A program made the position numbers and the translations under genes. 64,000 nucleotides of DNA, from contig NZ_JAUCBS010000002.1 of the NCBI RefSeq assembly GCF_034676705.1, positions 382,001 to 446,000 on the forward strand, in the 5' to 3' direction. The stretch is from Gemmobacter sp. (GTDB lineage Bacteria > Pseudomonadota > Alphaproteobacteria > Rhodobacterales > Rhodobacteraceae). Below are positions 1 through 9,132 of the stretch, piece after piece (position 1 is the first letter of the stretch; each line of letters starts with the position of its first letter). The notes beneath the pieces are model-generated. The model was not told the DNA's origin, searched no databases, and was given only the letters and a program-made list of their open reading frames with translations.

Positions 1-1
1 G

Positions 2-1258
2 TATGACGACAGCCTGAAGATGCCCGCCGACACCATGGCCGCCGCCTTTCGCGCCGCCGGCTACCAGACGCAGGCGGTGGGCAAGCTGCATGTCTGGCCG
101 CAGCGCGACCGCATCGGGTTTGACGATGTGCAACTGGACGAGGAAGGCCGCGCGCAATACGGCGTGATCGACGATTACGAGATTTTCCTGGGCGACAGGG
201 GCCGTCCGGGCCAGCAGTTCGACCATGGCATGAGTACCGACGGCTACGTCTGGCGCCCCTGGCACCTGCCCGAGGATCTGCACGTCACCAACTGGGCCAC
301 CCAGCAGATGATCCGCCAGATCAAGCGGCGCGATCCGCAGCGGCCCGGCTTCTGGTATCTGTCCTACCGCCACCCGCACCCGCCGCTGGTGCCGCTGCAA
401 TCCTATCTGGACATGTACCGCGACATGGACATGGGCGAACCCGTCGGCGACGACTGGGGGCAGGCCACGGGCGACCTGCCCTATGTCGTCGCCTCGAAAC
501 GCAAGCGGGGCGAGAAATATTCGCCGCGCCAGATCGCCGACATCCGCCGCGCGTTCTATGCCCTTTGCACCCAGATCGACCACCAGATCCGGCTGGTCAT
601 CGGCACGCTGCGCGAAGAAATGCTGCTGGACAACACCATCGTGCTGTTCACCTCGGACCATGGCGACATGCTGGGCGATCATGGGTTGTGGGCGAAAAGT
701 CTGTTCTATCAGCCTTCGGTGAATATCCCGATGATCCTGCTGGGCCGCCGCAACGATCCGGTGATCGGGACAGGCGTGGTCGAGGACCGGCTGGTCACGC
801 TGGCCGATGTGATGCCCACGCTGTTGGATCTGGCAGGCGTTCCGGCGCCTGACACGATGGACGGCCGGTCCATGCTGACCGCCCCTGCGCGCGAAGTGGT
901 GCATGGCGAATTCGGCGAAAACGCCAATGCCACCCGCATGATCCGCGATCAGCGGTGGAAGCTGGTCTATTACCCCGTCGGCAACGTCTGCCAGCTGTTC
1001 GACATGGAGATGGACCCGCAGGAAACCCGCGATCTGGCCCATCTGCCCGAATGCGCCGCCATTCTGGACCGGCTGTCGGGCGAACTGGTGCGCCACCTGT
1101 ATGGCGGCGATCTGGATTGGGTGACCGATGGCCGCCTGACCGGCCTGCCAAACCGCGAGGCCGGGCCGCGGCTGAACCGCGACCTCTCCAGCCAGCGCGG
1201 CCAGCACTGGCCGCCGCAACTGCATTCCGACATGCCGCAAATCCTCAACAGCGCCTGA
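2..1258 (+). CDS. Sulfatase family hydrolase, N-terminus outside window
   Basis: Alkaline-phosphatase-superfamily sulfatase that should hydrolyse a sulfate ester. The frame is open at the left edge, so the N-terminal part with the C/S-x-P-x-R formylglycine site is not visible. What is seen is the downstream core: 'TMAAAFRAAGYQTQAVGKLH' is the usual block that follows the nucleophile region, and 'FTSDHGDMLGDHGLWAK' is the conserved Asp-His metal/sulfate-binding block. The C-terminal stretch with 'GEFGENANATRMIRDQRWKL' and 'LFDMEMDPQETRDLA' is typical of arylsulfatase/choline-sulfatase-like members. The stop lies 4 bp before the next start, so the three genes to 3892 look like one operon. The third encodes the enzyme that would mature this sulfatase. 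Substrate is unknown. Confidence 0.9.
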   Translation, partial: YDDSLKMPADTMAAAFRAAGYQTQAVGKLHVWPQRDRIGFDDVQLDEEGRAQYGVIDDYEIFLGDRGRPGQQFDHGMSTDGYVWRPWHLPEDLHVTNWATQQMIRQIKRRDPQRPGFWYLSYRHPHPPLVPLQSYLDMYRDMDMGEPVGDDWGQATGDLPYVVASKRKRGEKYSPRQIADIRRAFYALCTQIDHQIRLVIGTLREEMLLDNTIVLFTSDHGDMLGDHGLWAKSLFYQPSVNIPMILLGRRNDPVIGTGVVEDRLVTLADVMPTLLDLAGVPAPDTMDGRSMLTAPAREVVHGEFGENANATRMIRDQRWKLVYYPVGNVCQLFDMEMDPQETRDLAHLPECAAILDRLSGELVRHLYGGDLDWVTDGRLTGLPNREAGPRLNRDLSSQRGQHWPPQLHSDMPQILNSA

Positions 1259-1262
1259 GATC

Positions 1263-3004
1263 ATGCCCATACCCGACCGCGCCCGCCTGCTGCCCGAACC
1301 CGACTTGCCCCGTGGTGCCGACCTGCTGGCCCAGGGCCGCGCGCTGGCGCGGGACTGGACGGTCGGCCCATCCGCCTTTCTGCGCCATGTCGGCGAAGGC
1401 AGCGAACACGCCTTCAAGCTGCGCCGCATGGCCGAAGGCGGGGTCATGCAGCATGCCCAGATCGGCTACCGTGATCCTGACAAAAGCTGCCGCGCCTATG
1501 CCGGCATATGGGAGGCATGTGACCGTGCAGGCGTAGCGGTGGATCGCTATGGCCTGTGCCTTGACTGGTCGATGGCCCTGCCCCGCGCGATCCGGGCAGG
1601 GGCCCAGCGCGGCACCGGGATGATTCTGAATGGCGTCGAGGATTTCGTGCGGCTGGCCAATTCGGCCCCCGTGGCGGCGCATTTTGGCGATTTCGTGCTG
1701 GGGTTTCCGGCGGCGCTGGAGAATACGCAGGCGGCACTGGCCGCTGGCAGCACGGCGATTGGCAATCTGGGCCAGTATTTCACCTTTCGCGTGCCGGGCC
1801 ATGATGATGACATTCTGGCGACGGCCCAGACCGTGCGCGCCCTTGGCCTGATCGCGGCACAGCCGGTGCCGGTGATGGTGCATTCCAATCTGGATGATGG
1901 CTACGCCGCCCAGTTCACCGACCTTGCAAGCTGCCTTGGCATGATCCTGCTGGAACGCCACATCATCACCGGCATCATCGGCGCCCCGCTGGCGCATTGC
2001 TATGGCCACCACTTTTCCGACCCGCTGGCACGGCTGGCGTTCCAGCGCGCCATGGCTCAGATCGAGGCCGCGCCCGGAACGGTGATCTACGGCAATACCA
2101 CGGCCTATCGCGGCACCCCGGCGGCGAACTTTGCCGGTCTGTCCAGCTATCTGCTGGTCGATGCGGTGGGCCAGCTGACCATGCCGACCGGCCACGCGAT
2201 CAACGCTGTCCCGGTCACCGAAAACGACCGCATCCCCGAGATGGACGAGGTGATCGACGCCCAGCTGTTTGCCGGCCGGCTGAAGGATTTCGCGCCGCTG
2301 TGGGTGCCGATGATCGACCCCGGCCCGGTGCAGGATCTGGCCGACCGCATCGTGGCCGGCGGCCGGGCGTTCTGCACCGCCACCCTGCGCGGGCTGGACG
2401 CGGCCGGGATCGACACCGGCGATGCGTTCCAGATGCTGCTGGCGCTGCGCCGCCTTGGCGCGCGGCGGCTGGAACTCGCGTTCGGCGCCGGGCGGCCCGA
2501 TCCGTCGGTCACCGGCGGCCGTGTGCCGGTGGCGCCTGCGACCATCCTGTCCGAGATTGCCGAGATGGCCGACCACGCCCTTGCCGGTATCGGCCCGACG
2601 CCTGACCTGCAAGGGCTGCGAGTGATGGTGGCCACCAGCGATGTCCACGAACACGGCAAGATGGTGATCGAGGAAATGCTGCGCCGCATCGGCGCCACCG
2701 TGCTGGATGGCGGCGTGTCCACCGACCCGGACCGGCTGGCGGCCCTCGCCCGTGACCAGCAGCCCGATGCCATCGCGATCAGCACCTACAACGGGGTCGC
2801 GCTGGAATATTACCACGCGCTGCTGGCCTGCGGCGTCGATATGCCGGTGCTGATCGGCGGGCGGTTGAACCAGATCCCCGAAGGGTCGAACACCAGCCTG
2901 CCGGTGGATGTGGGCGATCAGCTGGCCGCCGCCGGCGCGCTGGTGTGCCGCGAGGCTTCGGCGCTGGTGCCCACGCTGCAAGCGCTGCTGCGGGCGCCGG
3001 CGGC

Positions 3005-3008
<4 letters not shown>
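1263..3008 (+). CDS. Cobalamin-binding, glutamate-mutase-like protein
   Basis: 581 aa. The C-terminal ~130 residues carry a B12-binding Rossmann domain: D460-V-H462-E-H-G465 is the DxHxxG base-off motif, followed by S507 ('ISTYNG') and G532-G533 ('LIGGR'), the order found in corrinoid mutases. The N-terminal ~400 residues look like a TIM-barrel module resembling the catalytic (epsilon) subunit of methylaspartate mutase, with blocks such as 'GLCLDWSMALPRAIR' and 'LNGVEDFVRLANS'. If so, it is a single-chain fusion of the two glutamate mutase subunits, but the substrate cannot be inferred. The start has 4 bp spacing from the sulfatase, and the stop overlaps the FGE start (ATGA). A corrinoid methyltransferase-like role is an alternative. 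Confidence 0.75.
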
Positions 3009-3876
<868 letters not shown>

Positions 3877-3892
<16 letters not shown>

Positions 3893-4599
3893 CCCGCCCG
3901 CCGCACACCGCCAGCCCCGGCCACGATCCGCAGCAGACGGCGCCGGTCCCCCGCCAATGCGGCCTGCATCATCCCGGCAAGGGCGCCTCGCGCCTTCAGA
4001 TGCGGCACCAGATCGGAATGGCCAAGGCCCGGAAACAGCAGGTGATCCACCCCGGGCACAGGGGGAAAGGGCTGCGCTTGCGGCAGATCATCCGCCATCC
4101 CGTGGAACAGGCACGTCCACCGCGCCGCGCCCACCGGCGCCACCGGCCAGATCACCGGCGGCAAGGCTGCGGTCCAGCGCGCCCAGCGGGTTTCCCCCGG
4201 CACCACACCGGGCACCGCCGACCATTGCGGGCCAAAGGCCAGCACCACATCCACCGGCAGGATCCGCGCCGCCACCAGCGCCGAAAACGCCCCCATCGAC
4301 AGGCCGATCGTGGCAATCCGCGTCACGGGCGCCCGCGCCTGCACCTGTGCCAGCGCCGCATGCAACGCCGGGGCAAGGCCCGGCGCATTGGCCCAGCTGC
4401 GGCTGTCGTCCATCACGAACAGCGCCCGCCTCCCGGCCGCCACAGTTCCCCGCCCGGTGGCCGTGGCCACGAATTCCGCCGACGGCGCCCGCCCCGGATC
4501 ATGCCCGACCGAGGCGAAGGCGATCACCAGATCACCCCCTGCGCCGTCCACGAAATCCACCGTGACCGGCGGCGCGTCGCAAAGCCGTTCGAACCGCAC
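3877..4599 (-). CDS. Alpha/beta-hydrolase-like protein
   Basis: 240 aa. 'IGLSMGAFSALVAAR' is a nucleophile-elbow sequence (G-x-S-x-G), and 'FHGMADDLPQ' and 'LGHSDLVPHL' sit where a catalytic Asp and His would be. No signal peptide is seen, so it is cytoplasmic. It starts with GTG one base after the coaBC stop and is probably translated from the same mRNA. Substrate and any link to CoA synthesis are unknown. The start is the only one that keeps the N-terminal strand 'VTVDFVDGAGGDLVIAF'. Confidence 0.7.
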
Positions 4600-4600
4600 C

Positions 4601-5800
4601 CTAGCCCTGAAGCGCCCCGGCGATGCGCGCGGCCAGCCGGCGCGCCACCTCGTCCTTGGCCATCATCGGCCAGCTTTCGGCGCCCTGCCCGGAAATGATG
4701 GTGACCGCGTTGGAACTGCCCCCCATGATCCCGGTATCGGGCCGCACGTCATTGGCCACGATCCAGTCGCATCCCTTGCGCAGCCGCTTGGCGGTGGCAT
4801 GATCGACCACGGTATCCGTCTCGGCGGCAAAGCCGACCACCAGCCCCGGCCGGGCCGTGGGATGCTTGGAGACGGTCGCCAGAATGTCGGGGTTTTCGGC
4901 GAACTCCAGCCCCGGCGCGCGGCCCGTGCCGTCCTTCTTCATCTTGGAACTGGCGGCATTCGCCACCCGCCAGTCGGCAACGGCGGCCGCCATGACGGCA
5001 GCATCCACCGGCAACGCCGCCTGCACCGCATCCAGCATCTGGCGCGCGGTTTCAACCTTGATGACCTGCACGCCCGTGGGCGGCGGCACCGTGGCCGGCC
5101 CGGTCACGAACACCACCTGCGCCCCCAGATCGCGCAACGCCGCCGCCAGCGCCGTGCCCTGCGCGCCCGAGGATCGGTTGGCAATATAGCGCACCGGATC
5201 AATCGGCTCATGCGTGGGGCCCGATGTCACCAGCACCCGCCGCCCCGCCAGCGGGCCTTCGGTCAGCGCGGCGTCGATGGCGGCCAGAATCTCGGCCGGT
5301 TCCACCATGCGGCCCGGTCCGTATTCGCCACAGGCCATGGATCCATCGACCGGCCCGATCACCCGCACGCCATCGGCCTGCAAGGTGGCAAGGTTGCGTT
5401 GCGTGGCCGGATGTTCCCACATCCGCACGTTCATCGCCGGCGCAATCATCACCGGCTTGTCGGTGGCCATCAGCAGGGTCGAGGCCAGATCATCGGCATG
5501 CCCGCCCGCCATCTTGGCCATCAGATCCGCCGTCGCCGGCACCACCACCACCAGATCGGCGGCGCGCGACAGCTGGATATGGCCCATCTCGGCCTCTTCG
5601 GTCAGGTCGAACAGATCCTGATGCACCTTGTGCCCGGCCAGCGCCGCCAGCGTCAGCGGCGTGACGAACTGCGCCCCCGCCCGCGTCAGCACCGGCACAA
5701 CCGAGGCCCCGCCCGCCTTCAGCAGCCGGACCAGATCCACCGCCTTGAACGCGGCAATGCCGCCCCCGATGATCAGAAGGATGCGCTTGCCTGCGATCAT
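4601..5800 (-). CDS. coaBC: Bifunctional phosphopantothenoylcysteine decarboxylase / phosphopantothenate-cysteine ligase
   Basis: 399 aa, the usual size for CoaBC, which performs two successive steps of coenzyme A synthesis. The N-terminal half is the FMN-dependent CoaC decarboxylase: 'LLIIGGGIAAFKAVDLVRLL', 'IAPAMNVRMWEHPATQRN' and the substrate-clamp segment 'ACGEYGPGRM'. The C-terminal half is CoaB: 'VLVTSGPTHEPIDPVRYIAN', 'SSGAQG' and 'VGFAAETD'. The ATG at 5800 is chosen because a GGGAGAG ribosome site precedes it; a longer reading frame upstream lacks one and adds a non-conserved tail. Confidence 0.97.
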   Translation of the reverse strand: MIAGKRILLIIGGGIAAFKAVDLVRLLKAGGASVVPVLTRAGAQFVTPLTLAALAGHKVHQDLFDLTEEAEMGHIQLSRAADLVVVVPATADLMAKMAGGHADDLASTLLMATDKPVMIAPAMNVRMWEHPATQRNLATLQADGVRVIGPVDGSMACGEYGPGRMVEPAEILAAIDAALTEGPLAGRRVLVTSGPTHEPIDPVRYIANRSSGAQGTALAAALRDLGAQVVFVTGPATVPPPTGVQVIKVETARQMLDAVQAALPVDAAVMAAAVADWRVANAASSKMKKDGTGRAPGLEFAENPDILATVSKHPTARPGLVVGFAAETDTVVDHATAKRLRKGCDWIVANDVRPDTGIMGGSSNAVTIISGQGAESWPMMAKDEVARRLAARIAGALQG

Positions 5801-5893
5801 GCCGCCCTCTCCCTGCCAGCCCCGCGCCCTGCTTAGCACCATTTCGCCTTTAACGGGAATGGCTGGCTGCACCGCAGCGAAAGAAACTGCGGA

Positions 5894-6619
5894 TCAGGGC
5901 ACCAGCTTCTGTGCGGCCTGCCCCAGGTCCATGTCGTGATCGAACCGGCCATTGGCCAGGAATTCCAGCACCTGGGCAATCACCAGCGGCGCGTTCATCA
6001 GGAAGGTATGCGTCACCGGCAGGGTGATATGATCGGCCATGCCGGCCACCCGCGTGCTGTCGACCGACACCTTGCCATCGTCCGGCCCGGTGATCATGGC
6101 CGACGACACCGGGTTCAATGAACGGTCCCCCGCAATCACCCCCAGTGGAAAATCCACCGCCGGCAGCCCCTTGACCACCGATTTGCCATCGGTGCCCAGT
6201 TGCAGCCCCGCCGGCCCGTTCACCCATTCGAACGCGCCCAGGCTGCCCAGCCGGTCCACCAGTTCCGACCCCTTGTTGGGCGGCGCCAGCATGACGACGC
6301 GGCCCAGATGCGCCGGGCGGTGCCGCGCCAGCCAGTCGCGCGCCAGGATGCCACCCATGGAATGGGTCACGAAATGCACCGCCTGATCCGCCCCGCAGGC
6401 CGCCACCGCCGGCCCCACATGCGCCTCGGCCAGATCATGCACGGTCGCCTCGGTCGACGGATAGCCCTGGTTGACCACCCGGTATCCCTTGGCCTCCAGC
6501 GCCGCCTGCATCACCAGAAGCGACGCCTCGGTCCGCGCCAGCCCATGCAGCAGCACCACGCAATCGGCATGGGCGGCCAGCGGGGCCAGCATCAGGGCAA
6601 GGGTCAGGGTCAGGCGCAT
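5894..6619 (-). CDS. Secreted lipase/esterase-like alpha/beta hydrolase
   Basis: 241 aa. The N-terminus 'MRLTLTLALMLAPLAAHA' is a Sec signal peptide, so the enzyme acts in the periplasm or outside. 'VVLLHGLARTEASLLVM' is the oxyanion strand, 'HFVTHSMGGILARDWLA' holds the G/H-x-S-x-G nucleophile, and 'LPVTHTFLMNAPLVI' supplies the probable catalytic His. This pattern is common in PGAP1/EstA-type lipases. It is divergent from the Nudix gene, with 79 bp between the starts. Natural substrate is unknown. The start at 6619 is taken because it opens directly on the signal peptide. Confidence 0.8.
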   Translation of the reverse strand: MRLTLTLALMLAPLAAHADCVVLLHGLARTEASLLVMQAALEAKGYRVVNQGYPSTEATVHDLAEAHVGPAVAACGADQAVHFVTHSMGGILARDWLARHRPAHLGRVVMLAPPNKGSELVDRLGSLGAFEWVNGPAGLQLGTDGKSVVKGLPAVDFPLGVIAGDRSLNPVSSAMITGPDDGKVSVDSTRVAGMADHITLPVTHTFLMNAPLVIAQVLEFLANGRFDHDMDLGQAAQKLVP

Positions 6620-6698
6620 CGCCACAGGGTGGCCCCTTGGCAGCGTCGCGGCAAGAGGGCGCTGGACTTTCCCCCGCGTCCGGGCGCAGAAATCCGCC

Positions 6699-7145
6699 AT
6701 GAAACCCCGTTCCCCCCGCCTTGCCGCCCGCGCCCTGATCCTGCATGACGACCGGCTGCTGCTGGTCAACGCCTATCCCGGCGGCGTATCGGATCTGTGG
6801 TGCGCCCCGGGCGGCGGCGTGCATGCCGGCGCCTCGCTGCCCGAAAACCTGCACCGCGAAATCCTGGAAGAATGCGGGCTGCACATCACCGTCGGCCCGC
6901 CCTGTCTGGTGAACGAATTCCACGATCCGGCCAGCGGCTTTCACCAGGTCGACATCTACTTCCGCTGCACCGCCGCCAGCGCCGCCCTGCCGCCCGACTG
7001 GCGCGATCCCGAAGGCGTGGTGACCGACCGCCGCTTCGTCACCCGCGCCGAACTGGCCAGCCTGCGCCACAAGCCCGACAGCCTGGGCCCCGTCGCCTGG
7101 GGGCAAGGCATCTTCTACGACCCGCTCGAGGTCATCGTGCGCTGA
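6699..7145 (+). CDS. Nudix hydrolase-like protein with altered box
   Basis: 148 aa, one Nudix domain. The family normally hydrolyses nucleoside-diphosphate-X compounds. The box is read in 'GGGVHAGASLPENLHR' followed by 'EILEECGL': the REUxEExGU part is intact, but the first Glu of G-x5-E is replaced by Ala ('GAS' instead of 'GES'). The REUxEE glutamates that bind the metal remain, so activity is likely but may be changed. The start is the ATG giving 'MKPRSPRLAARALILHDDRL'. It stands alone between divergent and convergent neighbours. Confidence 0.85.
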   Translation: MKPRSPRLAARALILHDDRLLLVNAYPGGVSDLWCAPGGGVHAGASLPENLHREILEECGLHITVGPPCLVNEFHDPASGFHQVDIYFRCTAASAALPPDWRDPEGVVTDRRFVTRAELASLRHKPDSLGPVAWGQGIFYDPLEVIVR

Positions 7146-7154
7146 CCGGCGCCC

Positions 7155-7185
7155 CTTTCGCTCTGACCCAAATATCCCGGGGGGG
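7155..7185 (+). repeat. Short dispersed intergenic repeat, copy 1
   Basis: Contains 'TGACCCAAATATCC' flanked by a CTTTCGCT arm and a G-run. The same ~31-bp sequence, with about three changes, lies in reverse orientation at 56391-56421. Both copies sit just after the 3' end of a gene. It appears to be a small repeat family placed between genes. Confidence 0.6.
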
Positions 7186-7249
7186 CCAGACCGCCCGTGC
7201 CACCGGCGCAGCGCCAACCAGGGGGGCAGGGCCCCCTAGGGAACCGCCG

Positions 7250-8152
7250 TTACAGCACGAACACCCGGCTGGGGTGCAATTCGCCCCCCATGTAGCGGCC
7301 CACCGCCACCGGGCGGCCCAGATGGCTGGCCCAGCATTCGGTGCCGAATTCCAGATTGGCGATCACCTGCCCCGGATTGCCGTTGCGCAGCCGCACGGCG
7401 CCCGCCTCGGTCGCCTGCACCTGCGGCAGATCGTGCAGCCCCGCTTCCAGCGGCAACAGCCGCGCCGCCAGATCCGGGGTGCGCGCCAGCCGGTCGATCT
7501 CCTCCAGCGAGATCCCCTCGTCGGCCCGGAACGGCCCCGACCATTCGCGGCGCAGCCAGGCGACATGGCCAAGGCACCCCAGCGCCTGCCCCAGATCGCG
7601 GGCAATGGCGCGCACGTATCCGCCCTTGCCGCAGACCATTTCCAGATCGGCATGATCGGCATCCGGACGGCCCACCAGTTCCAGCCGTTCCACCCATAGC
7701 GGCCGGGCGGCCAGGTCCATCACCTCGCCATCGCGGGCAATGTCATAGGCGCGTTCGCCATCGACCTTCACGGCGGAAAACTGCGGCGGCACCTGCATGA
7801 TATCGCCACGGAACGCCGCCAGCGCCGTTTCGATCTGGGCATCGGTCGGGCGGCTGTCACGGGTTTCCAGCACCTCGCCTTCGGCATCGTCGGTGGTGGT
7901 CGCCGCACCGAACCGCACGCGGAAGCGGTAGCACTTCACCGCATCGGTGATATAGGGCACGGTCTTTGTCGCCTCGCCCAGCGCAATGGCCAGCACGCCG
8001 GTTGCCGCCGGATCCAGCGTGCCGGCATGCCCCGCCTTCTGCGCATCCAGCGCCCAGCGCACCTTGCCGACCACGGCGGTCGAGGTCACGCCTGCCGGCT
8101 TGTCCACCACCAGCCAGCCCGAAACCGGCTTGCCCTTGCGCCCGCGTGCCAT
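7250..8152 (-). CDS. truB: tRNA pseudouridine(55) synthase
   Basis: 300 aa. It converts U55 of tRNAs to pseudouridine. Catalytic motif 'GHAGTLDPAATGVL' with D47, then 'YRFRVRFGAATTTDDAEG', 'VPPQFSAVKVDGERAYDIAR' and 'CGKGGYVRAIARDLG' are all diagnostic. The ATG at 8152 has GGGGA 5-6 bp upstream; an in-frame ATG four codons earlier (8164) is possible. TruB often follows rbfA or precedes rpsO, but here it is a lone minus-strand gene, divergent from rplS. Confidence 0.96.
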   Translation of the reverse strand: MARGRKGKPVSGWLVVDKPAGVTSTAVVGKVRWALDAQKAGHAGTLDPAATGVLAIALGEATKTVPYITDAVKCYRFRVRFGAATTTDDAEGEVLETRDSRPTDAQIETALAAFRGDIMQVPPQFSAVKVDGERAYDIARDGEVMDLAARPLWVERLELVGRPDADHADLEMVCGKGGYVRAIARDLGQALGCLGHVAWLRREWSGPFRADEGISLEEIDRLARTPDLAARLLPLEAGLHDLPQVQATEAGAVRLRNGNPGQVIANLEFGTECWASHLGRPVAVGRYMGGELHPSRVFVL

Positions 8153-8466
8153 TCGTGTCCCCATGCCATCCAAGCCCCGCCCGATAGCCCCGCCGCCCCG
8201 GCACGTCAACCGCCCCCGTGACGCCGCTTGACCCCCTTGCGCACAAGGCATATACGGCGCGGGTTCGGGGCCGGAATCGGCGCGCGGACCCTTGACCATT
8301 GGCCCAGTCATCCCCGGGTTCTTCGCCGGGGACGGTCCAGCGGCAAGGCATGAACAACGCGGCCGTTCTCCGGCGGGCAGCATGGCTGGACCCGAACGAA
8401 GACCAGGAGCTCTTGGCGCGGCAATCACTTCGCGGACCACCGCGAGCAGGACAAGGACACTGGCGC
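8153..8466 (+). other. truB-rplS intergenic region with long rplS leader
   Basis: 314 bp without a convincing gene. It holds the promoter at 8228-8256 and a hairpin with a 7-bp stem (8311-8317 / 8326-8332) and 8-nt loop. The frame of rplS stays open through part of the leader, but that stretch does not match the L19 N-terminus. A structured leader allowing feedback by a ribosomal protein is plausible but not shown. Confidence 0.45.
8228..8256 (+). promoter_or_regulatory. Probable housekeeping promoter for rplS-rpmE
   Basis: TTGACC (8228-8233) and TATACG (8251-8256) are separated by 17 bp, a close fit to a sigma-70-type promoter. It points at rplS and would give a leader of about 200 nt. Confidence 0.6.
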
Positions 8467-8841
8467 ATGAACCTCATCGCGCAGATCGAGGCGGAGCAGA
8501 TCGCCGCCCTGAACAAGACGATCCCCGATTTCAAGGCCGGCGACACCGTTCGCGTCGGCTTCAAGGTGACCGAGGGCAGCCGCTCGCGGATCCAGAACTA
8601 CGAAGGCGTGTGCATCAGCCGCAAGGGCGGCGCGACGCTGGCCGCCTCGTTCACCGTCCGCAAGATCTCGTTCGGCGAAGGCGTGGAACGCGTGTTCCCG
8701 CTGTATTCGACCAACATCGACTCGATCGAGGTTGTCCGCCGTGGCCGCGTGCGTCGCGCCAAGCTGTACTACCTGCGCGCGCGTCGCGGCAAATCGGCCC
8801 GCATCGCCGAGATCTCGAATACCAAAACCAAAGGCGAGTGA
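8467..8841 (+). CDS. rplS: 50S ribosomal protein L19
   Basis: 124 aa, the normal L19 length. L19 lies at the 30S-50S interface. It starts 'MNLIAQIEAEQIAALNKT' and contains the family blocks 'FKAGDTVRVGFKVTEGSRSR', 'QNYEGVCISRKG' and 'VRRAKLYYLRARRGKSARI'. In many genomes it follows rpsP-rimM-trmD; here it follows its own promoter and is cotranscribed with rpmE, 11 bp downstream. Confidence 0.98.
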   Translation: MNLIAQIEAEQIAALNKTIPDFKAGDTVRVGFKVTEGSRSRIQNYEGVCISRKGGATLAASFTVRKISFGEGVERVFPLYSTNIDSIEVVRRGRVRRAKLYYLRARRGKSARIAEISNTKTKGE

Positions 8842-8852
8842 GGACCGGAGCC

Positions 8853-9074
8853 ATGAAAGACGGAATCCACCCCGACTATCACCTGATCACGGTCAAGATG
8901 ACCGATGGTTCGACCTATCAGGTCCGCAGCACCTGGGGCAAAGAGGGCGATACCATGTCGCTGGACATCGACCCGCTGGCGCACCCGGCCTGGACTGGCG
9001 GCAACGCCAAGCTGATGGACACCGGCGGCCGCGTGTCGAAGTTCAAGAACAAATACGCCGGCCTGGGTTTCTGA
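8853..9074 (+). CDS. rpmE: 50S ribosomal protein L31
   Basis: 73 aa. It begins 'MKDGIHPDYHLITVKMTDGS' and ends 'GGRVSKFKNKYAGLGF', standard L31 sequence. It contains no cysteine, so it is the zinc-independent (C-minus) form. It follows rplS by 11 bp with a GGACCGGAG ribosome site and is followed by a strong terminator. Confidence 0.97.
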   Translation: MKDGIHPDYHLITVKMTDGSTYQVRSTWGKEGDTMSLDIDPLAHPAWTGGNAKLMDTGGRVSKFKNKYAGLGF

Positions 9075-9098
9075 TCCACCCGCCGCAGATTTCGGAAC

Positions 9099-9124
9099 AG
9101 GCGCGCCATCGGCGCGCCTTTTTC
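9099..9124 (+). terminator. Intrinsic terminator after rpmE
   Basis: Perfect 8-bp stem GGCGCGCC/GGCGCGCC (9100-9107 / 9111-9118) with a 3-nt loop, followed by five T. It ends the rplS-rpmE unit and sits in the convergent gap before the antiporter stop. Confidence 0.9.
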
Positions 9125-9132
9125 GTTGCGGC

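Noticed and set aside
8299..8466. In-frame extension of L19 upstream of 8467
   Set aside because: L19 begins 'MNLIAQIEAEQ' in the family, and the extra residues look like untranslated leader.
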